A stretch of 11,816 bases of DNA, taken from contig JALWDV010000400.1 of the NCBI GenBank assembly GCA_027036755.1, positions 1 through 11,816 on the forward strand, read 5' to 3'. The stretch is from Anaerolineae bacterium (lineage in GTDB: Bacteria; Chloroflexota; Anaerolineae; J102). Below the pieces are notes generated by a model. The model was not told where the DNA came from, searched no databases, and worked only from the letters and a program-made list of their open reading frames with translations. Positions 1 through 7,544 of this stretch are shown piece after piece; the stretch's first letter is position 1; each line of letters opens with the position of its first letter. Made by a program: the position numbers and the translations under genes.

Positions 1-94
1 GCCAATTTGTGTAGCAGATGAGCATCTCCCTCCCCCGATACTCGCTGCGCTCGTGTTCGGGGGAGGGAGATGCTCATCTGCTACACAAATTGGC
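1..94. repeat. Perfect 38-bp inverted repeat (long stem-loop)
   Basis: Bases 1-38 are exactly the reverse complement of 57-94, with an 18-nt spacer (39-56). The inner part of each arm is a C-rich/G-rich block and the outer part is mixed sequence ending GCCAATTTG. The arms begin at the first base of the window, so the element may extend further upstream. There is no T-tract after the stem, so it is not an ordinary intrinsic terminator. It could be a small palindromic (MITE- or REP-like) intergenic element. The perfect match is visible directly; the class is inferred. Confidence 0.85.
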
Positions 95-107
95 AAAGCG
101 ATGGGCT

Positions 108-144
108 CCTCCCCCTGCAAGGCGCTAGCCGAAGCGGGGGGAGG
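108..144. repeat. C-rich/G-rich hairpin upstream of the SGNH gene
   Basis: Bases 108-118 (CCTCCCCCTGC) pair with 134-144 (GCGGGGGGAGG) over 11 bp with one G-T wobble, leaving a 15-nt loop. The arm resembles the CCTCCCCC core of the larger palindrome at 1-94 and of the hairpin at 3867-3898. All three may be members of one family of CCTCCCCC-type stem-loops scattered between genes. Confidence 0.6.
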
Positions 145-216
145 CCGGGAGGGGGGCTTGTCTCCGGGCCAAATTTGAAATTGCTGCCCACTGACAATTA
201 GCTATTGACAATTCTC

Positions 217-1350
217 ATGCGCCTCCCTTCCCCTCTCTCCGATTTCTTCCAATCCGCCACCTGGCGGTGGGTGGGGCGCGTCCTGCTCAAGACAGCGGTG
301 ATTTTCATCGCGCTGAATCTGCTCTTCGCCTGGGCGTATCCGATGGAAGCGTTGGGGAAACTCTCGCTCTACAACCGGGTCTGGCCCGGGCGCCTGCGCC
401 TGCCCTACGGCGAAGACCCGGCCAAAGACTACAACCTCAGCCTCTACAACGTCCCCGCCATGTTCCACAGCCACACGCTGATGCGCCCCAAGGCCGCGGA
501 CGAATTCCGGGTGCTGGTTATCGGCGATTCGGCCGCGTGGGGCTGGTTCTTGCAAAACAAGGATACCCTGGCCGGGCGATTGAACGCGGGCGGGTACAGA
601 ACCGAGGGCGGGAAGCGGCTGGTTTTCTACAATCTGGGCTACCCGGTCATGTCGCTGACCAAAGATTTGATGCTGCTGGATGAGGCCATGCGCTATCAGC
701 CCGACATGGTGCTCTGGCCCGTCACGATGGCCTCTTTCGCCCGCTCCCGCCAACTCGATCATCCCCTGCTGACGCATAATCTCGGGCGTGCGCACCAATA
801 CGCCATGTCTCCCGATGATGAGCGCCTGCCCCAACCGACGTTCTTCGCCCGCAGCATCGTGGGTCAGCGCCGCGATCTGGCCGACCTGGTGCGATTGCAA
901 ACCTTGGGCCTGGCCTGGGCCGCTACGGGCATCGATCAGGATATCCCTGCGGAAATTCCTTTGCGCAAGACCGACCTGCCCGACGACCTGAGTTGGGAAA
1001 ATTTGGCGAAGCCAACCAGGCTTGATGACGAACTTCTGGCGATGGATGTGCTGGCCGCGGGCGTGGCCCGGGCGGGCGACATCCCCGTGCTCATCGTCAA
1101 CGAGCCCATGTTCATCAGCGACGGCGAAAACAGCGACATTCGCTACAACAGCTTTTATCCCCGCTGGGCCTACGATCAATACCGAACGCTGCTGGCGGCC
1201 CGGGCTCAGGCCAACGGTTGGGATTACCTCGACCTGTGGGACAGCATCCCGCCCGACCAATTCACCGATACGCCCGTGCATCTCACCCCCGCGGGCGAGC
1301 AGATGCTGGCCGATATCCTCGGGCCCGAGGTGGTGCAGCGGGCGCGGTGA
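217..1350 (+). CDS. Membrane-anchored SGNH/GDSL-hydrolase-like protein
   Basis: A 377-residue protein. A hydrophobic segment at about residues 20-41 (VGRVLLKTAVIFIALNLLFA) should anchor it in the membrane with the rest outside. Residues 99-110 (VLVIGDSAAWGW) contain the block I GDS signature (nucleophile Ser105). Near the C-terminus, residues 351-358 (DTPVHLTP) resemble the Asp/His block V, with one more residue between D and H than in the classical DxxH. Such proteins often act as acyl-esterases or acyltransferase partners on surface polysaccharides; the substrate here is unknown. The ATG at 217 is preferred over an in-frame TTG at 205; neither has a clear ribosome binding site. The gene converges on the YfhO-family gene with a 27-nt gap. 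Confidence is good for the fold, low for the reaction. Confidence 0.8.
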   Translation: MRLPSPLSDFFQSATWRWVGRVLLKTAVIFIALNLLFAWAYPMEALGKLSLYNRVWPGRLRLPYGEDPAKDYNLSLYNVPAMFHSHTLMRPKAADEFRVLVIGDSAAWGWFLQNKDTLAGRLNAGGYRTEGGKRLVFYNLGYPVMSLTKDLMLLDEAMRYQPDMVLWPVTMASFARSRQLDHPLLTHNLGRAHQYAMSPDDERLPQPTFFARSIVGQRRDLADLVRLQTLGLAWAATGIDQDIPAEIPLRKTDLPDDLSWENLAKPTRLDDELLAMDVLAAGVARAGDIPVLIVNEPMFISDGENSDIRYNSFYPRWAYDQYRTLLAARAQANGWDYLDLWDSIPPDQFTDTPVHLTPAGEQMLADILGPEVVQRAR

Positions 1351-1377
1351 CGATGCGCCTTCGGGGCGGACGCGGGG

Positions 1378-3687
1378 CTACCGGTCTCTGAGAAAAAACA
1401 GCAGTCCGGCTGCAACGAACAATGTGAGCAAGGCGATGAGCATTCCCCAGATCTGGCGGGGAGAACGGAACCGCATCTCGACCAAATGACGCCCCGCGGG
1501 CAGCCGCACCGCCTGAAACGCACCATCGGCCCGCAGCACCGGCCGCCACGGGCCGCCATCCACCCGCGCCCGCCAGCCCGGATACCACGCCTGGGCCACC
1601 AAAAGCACGCCCGCAGCCGCAGAATCGGTCTCGATGGTCACGTCATTGACGCCCCAACCGATGATGCGGGCCTCGCCTCCAGGCCCGTCCAGAACCTCGC
1701 CCGATTCCAGAATCGCCTCGGTCAGCGGCCGAAAATCGGGATCATGCAGCGCGGCCAGGGCCGCGTCGCCATCGGCCGCCAATCGCACCTTGCCCAGCAC
1801 ATGCGCCCGGGGCTGGAATCGTCGGTTGCGATACACGTTCAGCTCGGGATCGCCATCGAAGGCCAGCTCCCACACATCCCAATCCAGCGCCACATCCTTT
1901 TTGCCCAGCAAATACTTGACATTCAGCAGCGCGTATTTGTCGGTGCTGCGACTATCCATGCTATTCCAATATCGCTGATAATGGGCCAGGCTCAGGGGAT
2001 TGGCCACGCCCCACACGTCATACAGGTTATGCAGCAAGGCCGCATCGGGCTGCCAGAGCGCGTCGATGTCGGTGCGGGCGTCGATGCGATAAAGCGCGTC
2101 GTCGCTCTGGAGGAAGCCCAGGATGGCGGGTCGGGTGAAGTTGGCGGTGGGGTCTTTCTCAGAGATGTCGTTGTAGGCTCCCAAAGTGGCCAGATCCAGA
2201 AAAACCAGCAGGATGGTCAGCAGTGCGAAGATCTTGCCGCTGATCCACCGCTGTTTGCGGGCGAAGAACAGGGCCATGCCCGCGGCCAGCAGCATCAGAA
2301 AGTGCATGACCGCGATGGTGATGACGCTGGCGCGCAGGTGCAGATCGAAATCGCCGTTTTTCGTGAGGAGCAGGGTGGCGTAGACCAGGGGGACGCCGAT
2401 GGCCAGGGTGATGATGAGCAGCGTCCGCAAAAAGCGCCAGACGCCTTGCAAAAGCCGAGCGTCCTCCTGGCTCCGGGCCTCCATCATGGCTTGCAGCCCC
2501 CGGCCCGCCAGCAGGGCGATGGCGAGATCGAAGACGAAGATGAACCGGGCGGGCGCTCGAAGCTGATCCAGGCCCGGCAGCGCCCAGGTGAACCAGCCAT
2601 GCACCACGCTGTAAATGCCCAGACTGAAGAGCAGGGCGGTTACAGCCACGCCCGACAACGTCCAGGTGAGACGGTCTCGCCGCAGCAAAACGCCTGTCAG
2701 CGCCAGGATGAGGGTGAAGACGCCGATGTAGCCCATCTCCACCCGCGGCCACAGGCCCCAGTGCATGGCGGGCGAACGTCCGAAAAAGCCGGGGATGATC
2801 ATGCCGATGAGCTGCGCGGGCGAGAGGGAATAGCCCACGGTTTGGGCGTAGCTCCAGGACGCGCGTTCGGTGAAATGGCTGATTTCCAGCCCCGGCAGCA
2901 GCATGGGAGCCATAAGGCCCACGCCCGCGGCCGCCGGCACGACGACAGCCAGCAGCGCCCGCAGCCATGTTTTTCGCCAGTGGGCGTAATCGGTCAGAAG
3001 CCAGAATCCGGCCCACAGCCCCGACGCCATCAAGCTGTAAAGGGTCATCTGAATATGCCCCGCCAGCGAGCCGACGCCCAGGGCCAGTCCGGCGGCCAGA
3101 GCCCAGCGCAGGCTTCCTCCCGCCAGATAGCGGTGTGCGCCCAACAAGACCAGGGGCAGCCACGCGGCCACGGCAATCAAATTGAGGTTGCCAAAGTGGA
3201 TGATGAAGAGATCGCTGAACATGAAGGCCACGCCCGCCAACGTCGCCGCGTAGCGATTGAAGCGCAGCCCCCGGGCCAGAGCGTACATGGTCACGCCCGC
3301 CCACCAGATGTGCCCCATCACCAGCCATTCCATGTCCCGGTATGCGATCTCGCCGCCCAGCAGGAAGCGCAGCAGATGCGGCAGATAGAAGACGCCCGAT
3401 TGCACCTCGGCCGCGAAGGGAACGCCGCTGTAAATGTATGGATTCCACAGCGGCCACACGCCCGCCTTCAGGCTTTGCTGGATGAAGTGATAGGTGGGAT
3501 AAAGAAAGCTGCCCAGATCGCCGCCATCCGCGGGCATGTACACATCGCCGCTGATCAATCGCCAGAAGAACGCGGCCACAAGCAGAGCGAACAGGCCGGG
3601 CATGAGCGCGTCGGGCAGCCGGGCCGGGCGTTTCTGGCGGATGAGCAGGAGGATGAGCAGATAAAGAATCAGCAGGGCGATCATCAT
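1378..3687 (-). CDS. YfhO-family polytopic membrane protein
   Basis: A 769-residue protein starting with a hydrophobic helix (residues 2-16) and carrying roughly a dozen further hydrophobic segments up to about residue 490. The first extracytoplasmic loop contains GGDLGSFLYPTYHF, the conserved acidic loop of this family. The C-terminal third is soluble and ends with the family's beta-rich signature (AWYPGWRARVDGG, then VLRADGAFQAVRLPAGRH), followed by a last transmembrane helix (MLIALLTLFVAAGLLFFL). YfhO proteins have a GT-C-like membrane architecture and are linked to glycosylation of cell-wall polymers or lipids with polyprenyl-phosphate sugar donors. That suits the polyprenyl synthase and glycosyltransferase genes nearby. 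A possible -10 (TAGAAT) lies 42 nt upstream. No Shine-Dalgarno sequence is visible before the paired ATGs at 3687 and 3684, so either could be the start. Confidence 0.9.
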   Translation of the reverse strand: MMIALLILYLLILLLIRQKRPARLPDALMPGLFALLVAAFFWRLISGDVYMPADGGDLGSFLYPTYHFIQQSLKAGVWPLWNPYIYSGVPFAAEVQSGVFYLPHLLRFLLGGEIAYRDMEWLVMGHIWWAGVTMYALARGLRFNRYAATLAGVAFMFSDLFIIHFGNLNLIAVAAWLPLVLLGAHRYLAGGSLRWALAAGLALGVGSLAGHIQMTLYSLMASGLWAGFWLLTDYAHWRKTWLRALLAVVVPAAAGVGLMAPMLLPGLEISHFTERASWSYAQTVGYSLSPAQLIGMIIPGFFGRSPAMHWGLWPRVEMGYIGVFTLILALTGVLLRRDRLTWTLSGVAVTALLFSLGIYSVVHGWFTWALPGLDQLRAPARFIFVFDLAIALLAGRGLQAMMEARSQEDARLLQGVWRFLRTLLIITLAIGVPLVYATLLLTKNGDFDLHLRASVITIAVMHFLMLLAAGMALFFARKQRWISGKIFALLTILLVFLDLATLGAYNDISEKDPTANFTRPAILGFLQSDDALYRIDARTDIDALWQPDAALLHNLYDVWGVANPLSLAHYQRYWNSMDSRSTDKYALLNVKYLLGKKDVALDWDVWELAFDGDPELNVYRNRRFQPRAHVLGKVRLAADGDAALAALHDPDFRPLTEAILESGEVLDGPGGEARIIGWGVNDVTIETDSAAAGVLLVAQAWYPGWRARVDGGPWRPVLRADGAFQAVRLPAGRHLVEMRFRSPRQIWGMLIALLTLFVAAGLLFFLRDR

Positions 3688-3729
3688 GGGCGGGAAACCA
3701 GGGAATGCCGGGGGCGGGAATGTCCGCTC

Positions 3730-3735
3730 ATTCTA
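3730..3735 (-). promoter_or_regulatory. Possible -10 element for the YfhO-family gene
   Basis: Read on the minus strand the hexamer is TAGAAT, 5 of 6 matches to TATAAT, 42 nt before the ATG. No convincing -35 hexamer is found 16-18 nt further upstream (best candidate TTTATC), so support is weak. Confidence 0.35.
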
Positions 3736-3866
3736 GCACGAAGCGCGATGTCGATAAAAAAACCAGGGATGTGTCCAAAATGAGTTGAGAACCAAATTCA
3801 GTACTTCACGACTTTCACTGACCCACCGATTTGAAATCAGGGCCAAGGGCGGCCCCCACCTTCTAT

Positions 3867-3898
3867 TCCTCCCCCGCTCCGAGACGGGCGGGGGAGGA
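3867..3898. repeat. CCTCCCCCGC hairpin
   Basis: Bases 3868-3877 (CCTCCCCCGC) are the exact reverse complement of 3888-3897. A flanking T-A pair extends the stem and a further CCG/CGG pairing lies inside the loop. No T-tract follows on either strand. The same C-rich arm type appears in the hairpins at 1-94 and 108-144. Confidence 0.7.
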
Positions 3899-4065
3899 GA
3901 TAAGGAAGCCTGATTAGATGGGCCGCTCGTGGGCCTGCGCCGACGCTTACGGGTGCTGTTTTGATGAGGAAAAAACCGTCCCCGCAGGGGGACGTGCGGC
4001 GGAACGCCCGTGGAACCGAATTCATTCGGTGAATAAGGCGGCGCAACGAGATTTGTCAGTCAATT

Positions 4066-4300
4066 AGCGTTTCACGTTTGTCGCACTTGGCCAGGCGGAA
4101 ACCGCCTGAAATTGTAAAGATGCCGGATGGACGATCTGAACCATGCCATAATCCGGTTATAGGCCCGGGGCGCTTCGCGCCCGCCGCCAGCGCCCCTTCG
4201 GGGCTAGCCGGATTTATCCGGCGCTGTTTTGTAGCCCGGCGACTTCATCGCCGGGCGGACGTGGCAAACGCTTCCAACCGAAATTGGACACCCCAAAATC
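4066..4300 (+). repeat. Composite intergenic repeat, copy A
   Basis: This block matches the reverse complement of 10837-11095 (copy B) over most of its length. It consists of a GTTTG/CGC motif and GCCAGGCG, then TGAAATTGTAAAG and TGAACCATGCC (4107-4147), then a chain of hairpins, and finally CCAACCGAAATTG (4274-4286). Bases 4200-4260 are identical over 61 nt to copy B. The hairpins are GCCCC/GGGGC (4190-4204), GCCGGA/TCCGGC (4207-4222) and GCCCGGCGA/TCGCCGGGC (about 4234-4256). Repeats of this build are non-coding and dispersed; the function is unknown. Confidence 0.85.
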
Positions 4301-4326
4301 CAAAAGAACATGAAAACCCCTTGTCA

Positions 4327-4408
4327 CGTCATTCCCACGCCCGCAGGGAGGAGGAATCTCTTCGTTTGCAGGGGGATTTCTCGGTCGCTGCGCTCCCTCG
4401 AAATGACG
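4327..4408. repeat. CGTCATT-bounded repeat element
   Basis: Bounded by CGTCATT (4327-4333) and its reverse complement AATGACG (4402-4408). The interior includes GAGGAATCTCTTCG and the GGTCGCTGCGCTCCCTCGAAATGAC block. The outline resembles short palindromic intergenic elements common in environmental bacterial genomes. This is recognition by pattern only. Confidence 0.5.
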
Positions 4409-4416
4409 CAGGAGAG

Positions 4417-4560
4417 GTAACTACTAAGGTCGTCACCCGAAAACCACTAAGAACACTAAGACACAAAGGCACAAAGGGAAATTTATACATTTTTTCTTCG
4501 TGTTCTTAGTGCCTTTGTGCCCTTTGTGGTTAGTTAACCGGGGTACGTTAGCAGTTACCA
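4417..4560. repeat. Long palindrome built of CACWAAG units
   Basis: Outer arms are GGTAACTACTAA (4416-4427) and TTAGCAGTTACC (about 4548-4559), which are imperfect reverse complements. Inner arms are short tandem units of the type CAC(A/T)AAGR (4443-4478: CCACTAAGAACACTAAG, then CACAAAGGCACAAAGGG) facing their complement at 4498-4531. The loop is A/T-rich (about 4479-4497). Because the arms are made of reiterated units, pairing can slip. The first 12 bases of the outer arm recur exactly at 11805-11816. Confidence 0.75.
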
Positions 4561-4585
4561 GGAGAGATTATTTTTGGAAGCCGCC

Positions 4586-5770
4586 TCAGGGCCGCGCCAT
4601 GTCATACGCCCGCAGATAGGCCGCGGCAATCGCATCCCACCCGAATTTGCGGGAGAGGACCCGCGCGTGCTCGCCCAAACGTCGTTTCAGCGCTCCGTCC
4701 GTTAGAATTCGCGCCGTCGCATCGGTCATGGCCCGCACATCGTCGGGCGGGGCAAAGAGCAGGGTTTCGCCATCGATGAGGTCAGGATAAGGAACGACGG
4801 GCGGGGTGGTGACGATGGCCATGCCATGCTCCAGCGCCGCCATAAAGCTGCCCCGGCGATAGGATGCGCCATCCTGGTAGGGCAGCAGGCAGACATCCGA
4901 GATGTGGAAGGCGGCGGAGACCTGCTGGCCCGGAATGTGATCGGTCCAATGCACGCGTTCGCTGAGCCCGCGGGCCGCGATGCGGGCCTCCACTTTTTGC
5001 AGATACGCGTAATTCGTCGGGTCCGACGCGCCCACCCGCCCGCCGATCATCAGCAAATGCGCATTTTGACCCCGGTCAACCAGCTCTTCCAGCACATCCA
5101 CCAGCATCTCGCCCCCTTTGCTGGCGTTGAGAAAGCCGAAATAGCAGAGCAGCGCCGCGTCTGCGGGAACGCCCCAGCGCGCCCGCCATTTCGTTCTGTC
5201 GAAGTCGGCGGGTGGGTTATCGGGGATGTTACTGCCGATGGGGATTTCCACCACGTCCGGGCGCACGGGCCGCAGTTGGGCCGTATCTTCGGGATTGGTG
5301 GTGATGGCGATGTCGAACGTGCGGGCCAGGGTGTGCGTCATCCATTGGCGCAGGCCCAGCCAGTGCGCCTTGGGGAAGAGATAGGCGGGCAGCAAATCGT
5401 GAAAAGTGACCGCGGTCAAGGCCCGCGGGCGCTGCGACCAGGGCCGCCAGGCCCACAGGTTGATGGCCGAGTGCATGTCGAAGGCAGCAGTTTGATATTG
5501 GATATGCACCACATCGGGCTGCCAGTCCGCGGTGAAGGCGTCCAGCGCGTCCCACAGGCCCCATCCCCAGCTTTCGATCTGGGGGAAGACCGCGACGCCC
5601 GCGTCGTCGGGCGCGGGGCGGGCCTTTGACGAAGTCAAAACGCCCACCTCTTGCCCGGCCGCGGCCAGGGCCCGGGCCAATGCCCGCGTGTAATCGGCCA
5701 CGCCGCCCTGCATGGGCGGGTACTCGCCGGTGACGAGGAGGATGCGGTGAATAGCAGACGTAGGAGGCAT
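4586..5770 (-). CDS. GT4-type glycosyltransferase (GT-B fold)
   Basis: A 394-residue glycosyltransferase. The N-terminal acceptor half has the glycine-rich loop GEYPPMQGGVADY (residues 15-27) and an HIQYQ strand (89-93). The donor half begins about residue 205 with CYFGFLNASKGGEML and carries DGASYRRGSFMAALEHG (300-316), the region that binds the nucleotide-sugar phosphates in GT4 enzymes. It ends with a C-terminal helix crossing back to the N-domain. It probably transfers a sugar from a nucleotide donor onto a lipid-linked or polysaccharide acceptor on the cytoplasmic face; donor and acceptor cannot be read. Its ATG begins 5 nt after the stop of the upstream DUF3368/PIN gene, with no clear Shine-Dalgarno sequence, which suggests one transcript and possible translational coupling. 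Confidence 0.92.
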   Translation of the reverse strand: MPPTSAIHRILLVTGEYPPMQGGVADYTRALARALAAAGQEVGVLTSSKARPAPDDAGVAVFPQIESWGWGLWDALDAFTADWQPDVVHIQYQTAAFDMHSAINLWAWRPWSQRPRALTAVTFHDLLPAYLFPKAHWLGLRQWMTHTLARTFDIAITTNPEDTAQLRPVRPDVVEIPIGSNIPDNPPADFDRTKWRARWGVPADAALLCYFGFLNASKGGEMLVDVLEELVDRGQNAHLLMIGGRVGASDPTNYAYLQKVEARIAARGLSERVHWTDHIPGQQVSAAFHISDVCLLPYQDGASYRRGSFMAALEHGMAIVTTPPVVPYPDLIDGETLLFAPPDDVRAMTDATARILTDGALKRRLGEHARVLSRKFGWDAIAAAYLRAYDMARP

Positions 5771-5775
5771 AGGGC

Positions 5776-6279
5776 TTATTCGAGCTGTCGGATAGCGATT
5801 TCCACGATCTCAGGGGTTACAAACAGGCTGCTGGCGTGTTGTAATGCTCTGAGATAGGTTCTGGCTTCCAAAAGCGAGAGCTTGCCCAGGCGATAGCCTC
5901 TTACAATGACACCCAGAGATCCCACAGGCCGTATCCCCAATCGTTTCGCAGCTCGACGTACAGCCAAATCATCAGTTAGAAGCAAGGATACGTCCTCATT
6001 TTTGCATAAATAAAGACATTCGCGTTCCCCAGCATGAAGCGCCTCCAGATGAAACTGACGAATAAATTGTTCAAGATTCTCAGGCGTAACCTGGCGTACT
6101 GTCAGGCCTTTCAGTGTTGCCAGGATTGTTGCAGGAATCCGTTGCGCACCTGCGGTTTCCGCCCAAACGGCCTTGGGAATCAATAGTTGATTCCAGATGT
6201 TCAATAATTCAATTAGATCAATTTCGTTCAGGTGTAGGATAGGCCCGGCATCAGCAACGGCTATTGTTTCAGCGCCCAA
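5776..6279 (-). CDS. DUF3368/PIN-like toxin
   Basis: A 167-residue protein with the DUF3368 pattern: VADAGPILHL at the N-terminus (Asp10), PKAVWAE (residues 35-41), HAGERECLYL (Glu85/Glu87), and LLLTDDLAVRRAAKRLGI with paired Asp103-104, followed by VGSLGVIVRGYRLGKLS. The acidic residues are those expected of a metal-dependent PIN-type ribonuclease, usually a toxin. The start is TTG at 6279, preceded by GGAGGA six bases upstream, which is an unusually good ribosome binding site for this window and decides the start. It overlaps the end of the upstream antitoxin gene by 19 nt. By eye, it and the antitoxin gene are less GC-rich than the flanking glycosyltransferase genes, consistent with acquisition. 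Confidence 0.85.
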   Translation of the reverse strand: MGAETIAVADAGPILHLNEIDLIELLNIWNQLLIPKAVWAETAGAQRIPATILATLKGLTVRQVTPENLEQFIRQFHLEALHAGERECLYLCKNEDVSLLLTDDLAVRRAAKRLGIRPVGSLGVIVRGYRLGKLSLLEARTYLRALQHASSLFVTPEIVEIAIRQLE

Positions 6280-6506
6280 TGGATATCCTCCAATACAGCA
6301 TCGACCTGTTCGTCAGCCAGTCCCACCCACTCAATCCCCACCAATTCGATTGCTTCCTCGCGAGAGATATCACCACGCAGGTAGCGCGCCAACATCTCTT
6401 CACGCCACATCTGGCGTAAGCCAATCTCCAGGGCCTGAGCAAGGATATGTTCTTCTTTTTGATCCGTGACCTGAGTCAAAGAGGATAAGTAATCAGTAAT
6501 GCTCAT
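6261..6506 (-). CDS. Putative antitoxin of the DUF3368 pair
   Basis: An 81-residue acidic protein, mostly helical by composition. EEMLARYLRGDISREEAIELVGIEW (roughly residues 36-60) resembles the helix-turn-helix-like segment of the small antitoxin partners (UPF0175-like) that precede DUF3368 genes. The assignment rests mainly on size, position and the 19-nt overlap with the toxin gene; the sequence family is not certain. The ATG at 6506 has no obvious ribosome binding site. A promoter and a palindrome lie just upstream. Confidence 0.65.
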   Translation of the reverse strand: MSITDYLSSLTQVTDQKEEHILAQALEIGLRQMWREEMLARYLRGDISREEAIELVGIEWVGLADEQVDAVLEDIHWALKQ

Positions 6507-6522
6507 TGTGCGTGCTACGGGT

Positions 6523-6554
6523 CAGTGAGCCAAAGGTTTTTGGCGTCCTCACTG
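6523..6554. promoter_or_regulatory. Palindrome between promoter and antitoxin start
   Basis: CAGTGAG (6523-6529) is the exact reverse complement of CTCACTG (6548-6554), with an inner CCAAA/TTTGG pairing. It lies immediately downstream of the TATAAT box, at the expected transcription start. That is where an antitoxin or toxin-antitoxin complex would bind to repress its own operon. No T-tract follows, so it is not a terminator. The operator role is inferred. Confidence 0.5.
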
Positions 6555-6556
6555 GG

Positions 6557-6586
6557 ATTATACCACACTTGTGCGCTTTATCTCAG
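6557..6586 (-). promoter_or_regulatory. Promoter for the DUF3368 antitoxin-toxin-GT4 unit
   Basis: Minus strand: -35 CTGAGA (6581-6586), 18-nt spacer, -10 TATAAT (6557-6562, exact consensus), about 50 nt before the antitoxin ATG. The -35 overlaps the last codons of the GT2 gene. Confidence 0.6.
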
Positions 6587-7540
6587 TCGCGATTTCAGCA
6601 CCTGCTGATACGCCGCCATGCGTTGCGCCCGCAACGCCCGTTTGTGTCCCACCAGCCATTTGGCTCCCTCGCGCAGCCACTGGAAGCCGAAGGTGGCCAG
6701 CAGCCACCAGCGCAGCAGTTCGGCCCAGGCCCGCCCGAAATGCTTTTGCGCGTAGCGCACCCGGCTGCTGAAGAAGAAAATGTCGCGGCGGGCCACGGCC
6801 TGCTCGCTGGATTTGCCCTCGTAGTGGATGATCTCGGCCGCGGGCTCGTAGGCGATGCGCCAGCCCGCATCTTTGGCCCGCTTGCACCAGTCCAGCTCTT
6901 CGGAATACATGAAAAAACCCTCGTCCAGACCGCCGATCTGTTCATAGACTTCGCGGCGGGCCATGAGCGCGGCGCCCACCAGCCAATCCACCTCCTGCGG
7001 CTCATCATCGGGCTGATCAGCCATGATGTAGCGCTGAAACAGCCGCAGGCCCGGAAAATACTGCTGGATGATGGTGCTTTCGGTGAACAGGGTGGCCAGG
7101 GTGGGGAAACGGCGACGGCTGGGCTGGGGGCTGCCATCGCCATACCACAATCTCGGCCCGACCATGCCCACATCGGGATGGGAATCGAGATAACGGGCGA
7201 GGCGAGCGATGCTGTCCGGTTGGGGCGCGGTGTCTGGATTCAGCAAGAAGAGATAGCGCCCGCGGGCCGCAGCCAGGGCCTGATTGTTGCCGCCGGTGAA
7301 TCCGCGATTATCCCTGTTGGCGATAATCCGCACCGCGGGAAACGCCTCCCGCACCGCATCCACCGTCCCGTCGCCGCTGGCGTTGTCCACCACGATGACC
7401 TCGTAGCGCAATGCCTCTCCCACGGCCCGAGGCAGCGCGGCCAGACAGTCCAGCAGCAGGTCCCGCACATTCCATGAGACGATGAGGATGGAGATGTCGG
7501 GCGAGAGAGAGGAGGTGGGAGCGTTGGAAACCGTGTCCAC
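6578..7540 (-). CDS. GT2-family glycosyltransferase (rhamnosyltransferase-like)
   Basis: A 320-residue GT-A enzyme. SILIVSWN (residues 17-24) opens the nucleotide-binding fold. VVDNASGDGT (50-59) binds the nucleotide, FLLNPDTAP (98-106) holds the metal-binding Asp, and GGLDEGFFMYSEELDW (203-218) carries the probable catalytic acidic residues. The pattern is closest to the WbbL/rhamnosyltransferase branch of GT2, but the sugar cannot be fixed from sequence. The aromatic C-terminal segment (ELLRWWLLATFGFQWL) may lie on the membrane. The start is GTG at 7540, the earliest possible because an in-frame TGA lies just upstream. It begins 4 nt after the mazF stop, so it is probably cotranscribed with that toxin pair. 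Confidence 0.92.
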   Translation of the reverse strand: MDTVSNAPTSSLSPDISILIVSWNVRDLLLDCLAALPRAVGEALRYEVIVVDNASGDGTVDAVREAFPAVRIIANRDNRGFTGGNNQALAAARGRYLFLLNPDTAPQPDSIARLARYLDSHPDVGMVGPRLWYGDGSPQPSRRRFPTLATLFTESTIIQQYFPGLRLFQRYIMADQPDDEPQEVDWLVGAALMARREVYEQIGGLDEGFFMYSEELDWCKRAKDAGWRIAYEPAAEIIHYEGKSSEQAVARRDIFFFSSRVRYAQKHFGRAWAELLRWWLLATFGFQWLREGAKWLVGHKRALRAQRMAAYQQVLKSRLR

Positions 7541-7544
7541 AGGC

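Larger units (their letters stand above)
3688..4585. other. Repeat-rich intergenic region without a gene
   Basis: About 900 bp between the divergent-side start of the YfhO gene and the end of the GT4 gene. Reading frames here run through palindromes and have no recognisable domain, so no gene is called. It contains, in order: a CCTCCCCCGC hairpin (3867-3898); smaller stems at 3990-4008 (CGTCCCC/GGGGACG) and around 4015-4030 (ACCGAA/TTCGGT); the composite repeat copy A (4066-4300); a CGTCATT...AATGACG element (4327-4408); and a long palindrome built of CACWAAG units (4417-4560). Confidence 0.8.

Noticed and set aside
1..94. Intrinsic terminator of an upstream gene
   Set aside because: No T-tract follows on either strand and the 38-bp stem is far longer than typical.
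1486..3783. Long plus-strand open frame (765 residues) opposite the YfhO gene
   Set aside because: Its translation is rich in Q, G, R, H and P with no domain; it is the antisense shadow of a GC-rich gene whose minus-strand product is clearly a YfhO-family protein.
4078..4509. 143-residue plus-strand open frame in the intergenic region
   Set aside because: It crosses several palindromic repeats and has no recognisable protein features.
4417..4560. CRISPR-like array from the repeated CACWAAG units
   Set aside because: The units are 7-9 bases with no spacers and are arranged as a palindrome, not as repeats separated by unique spacers.
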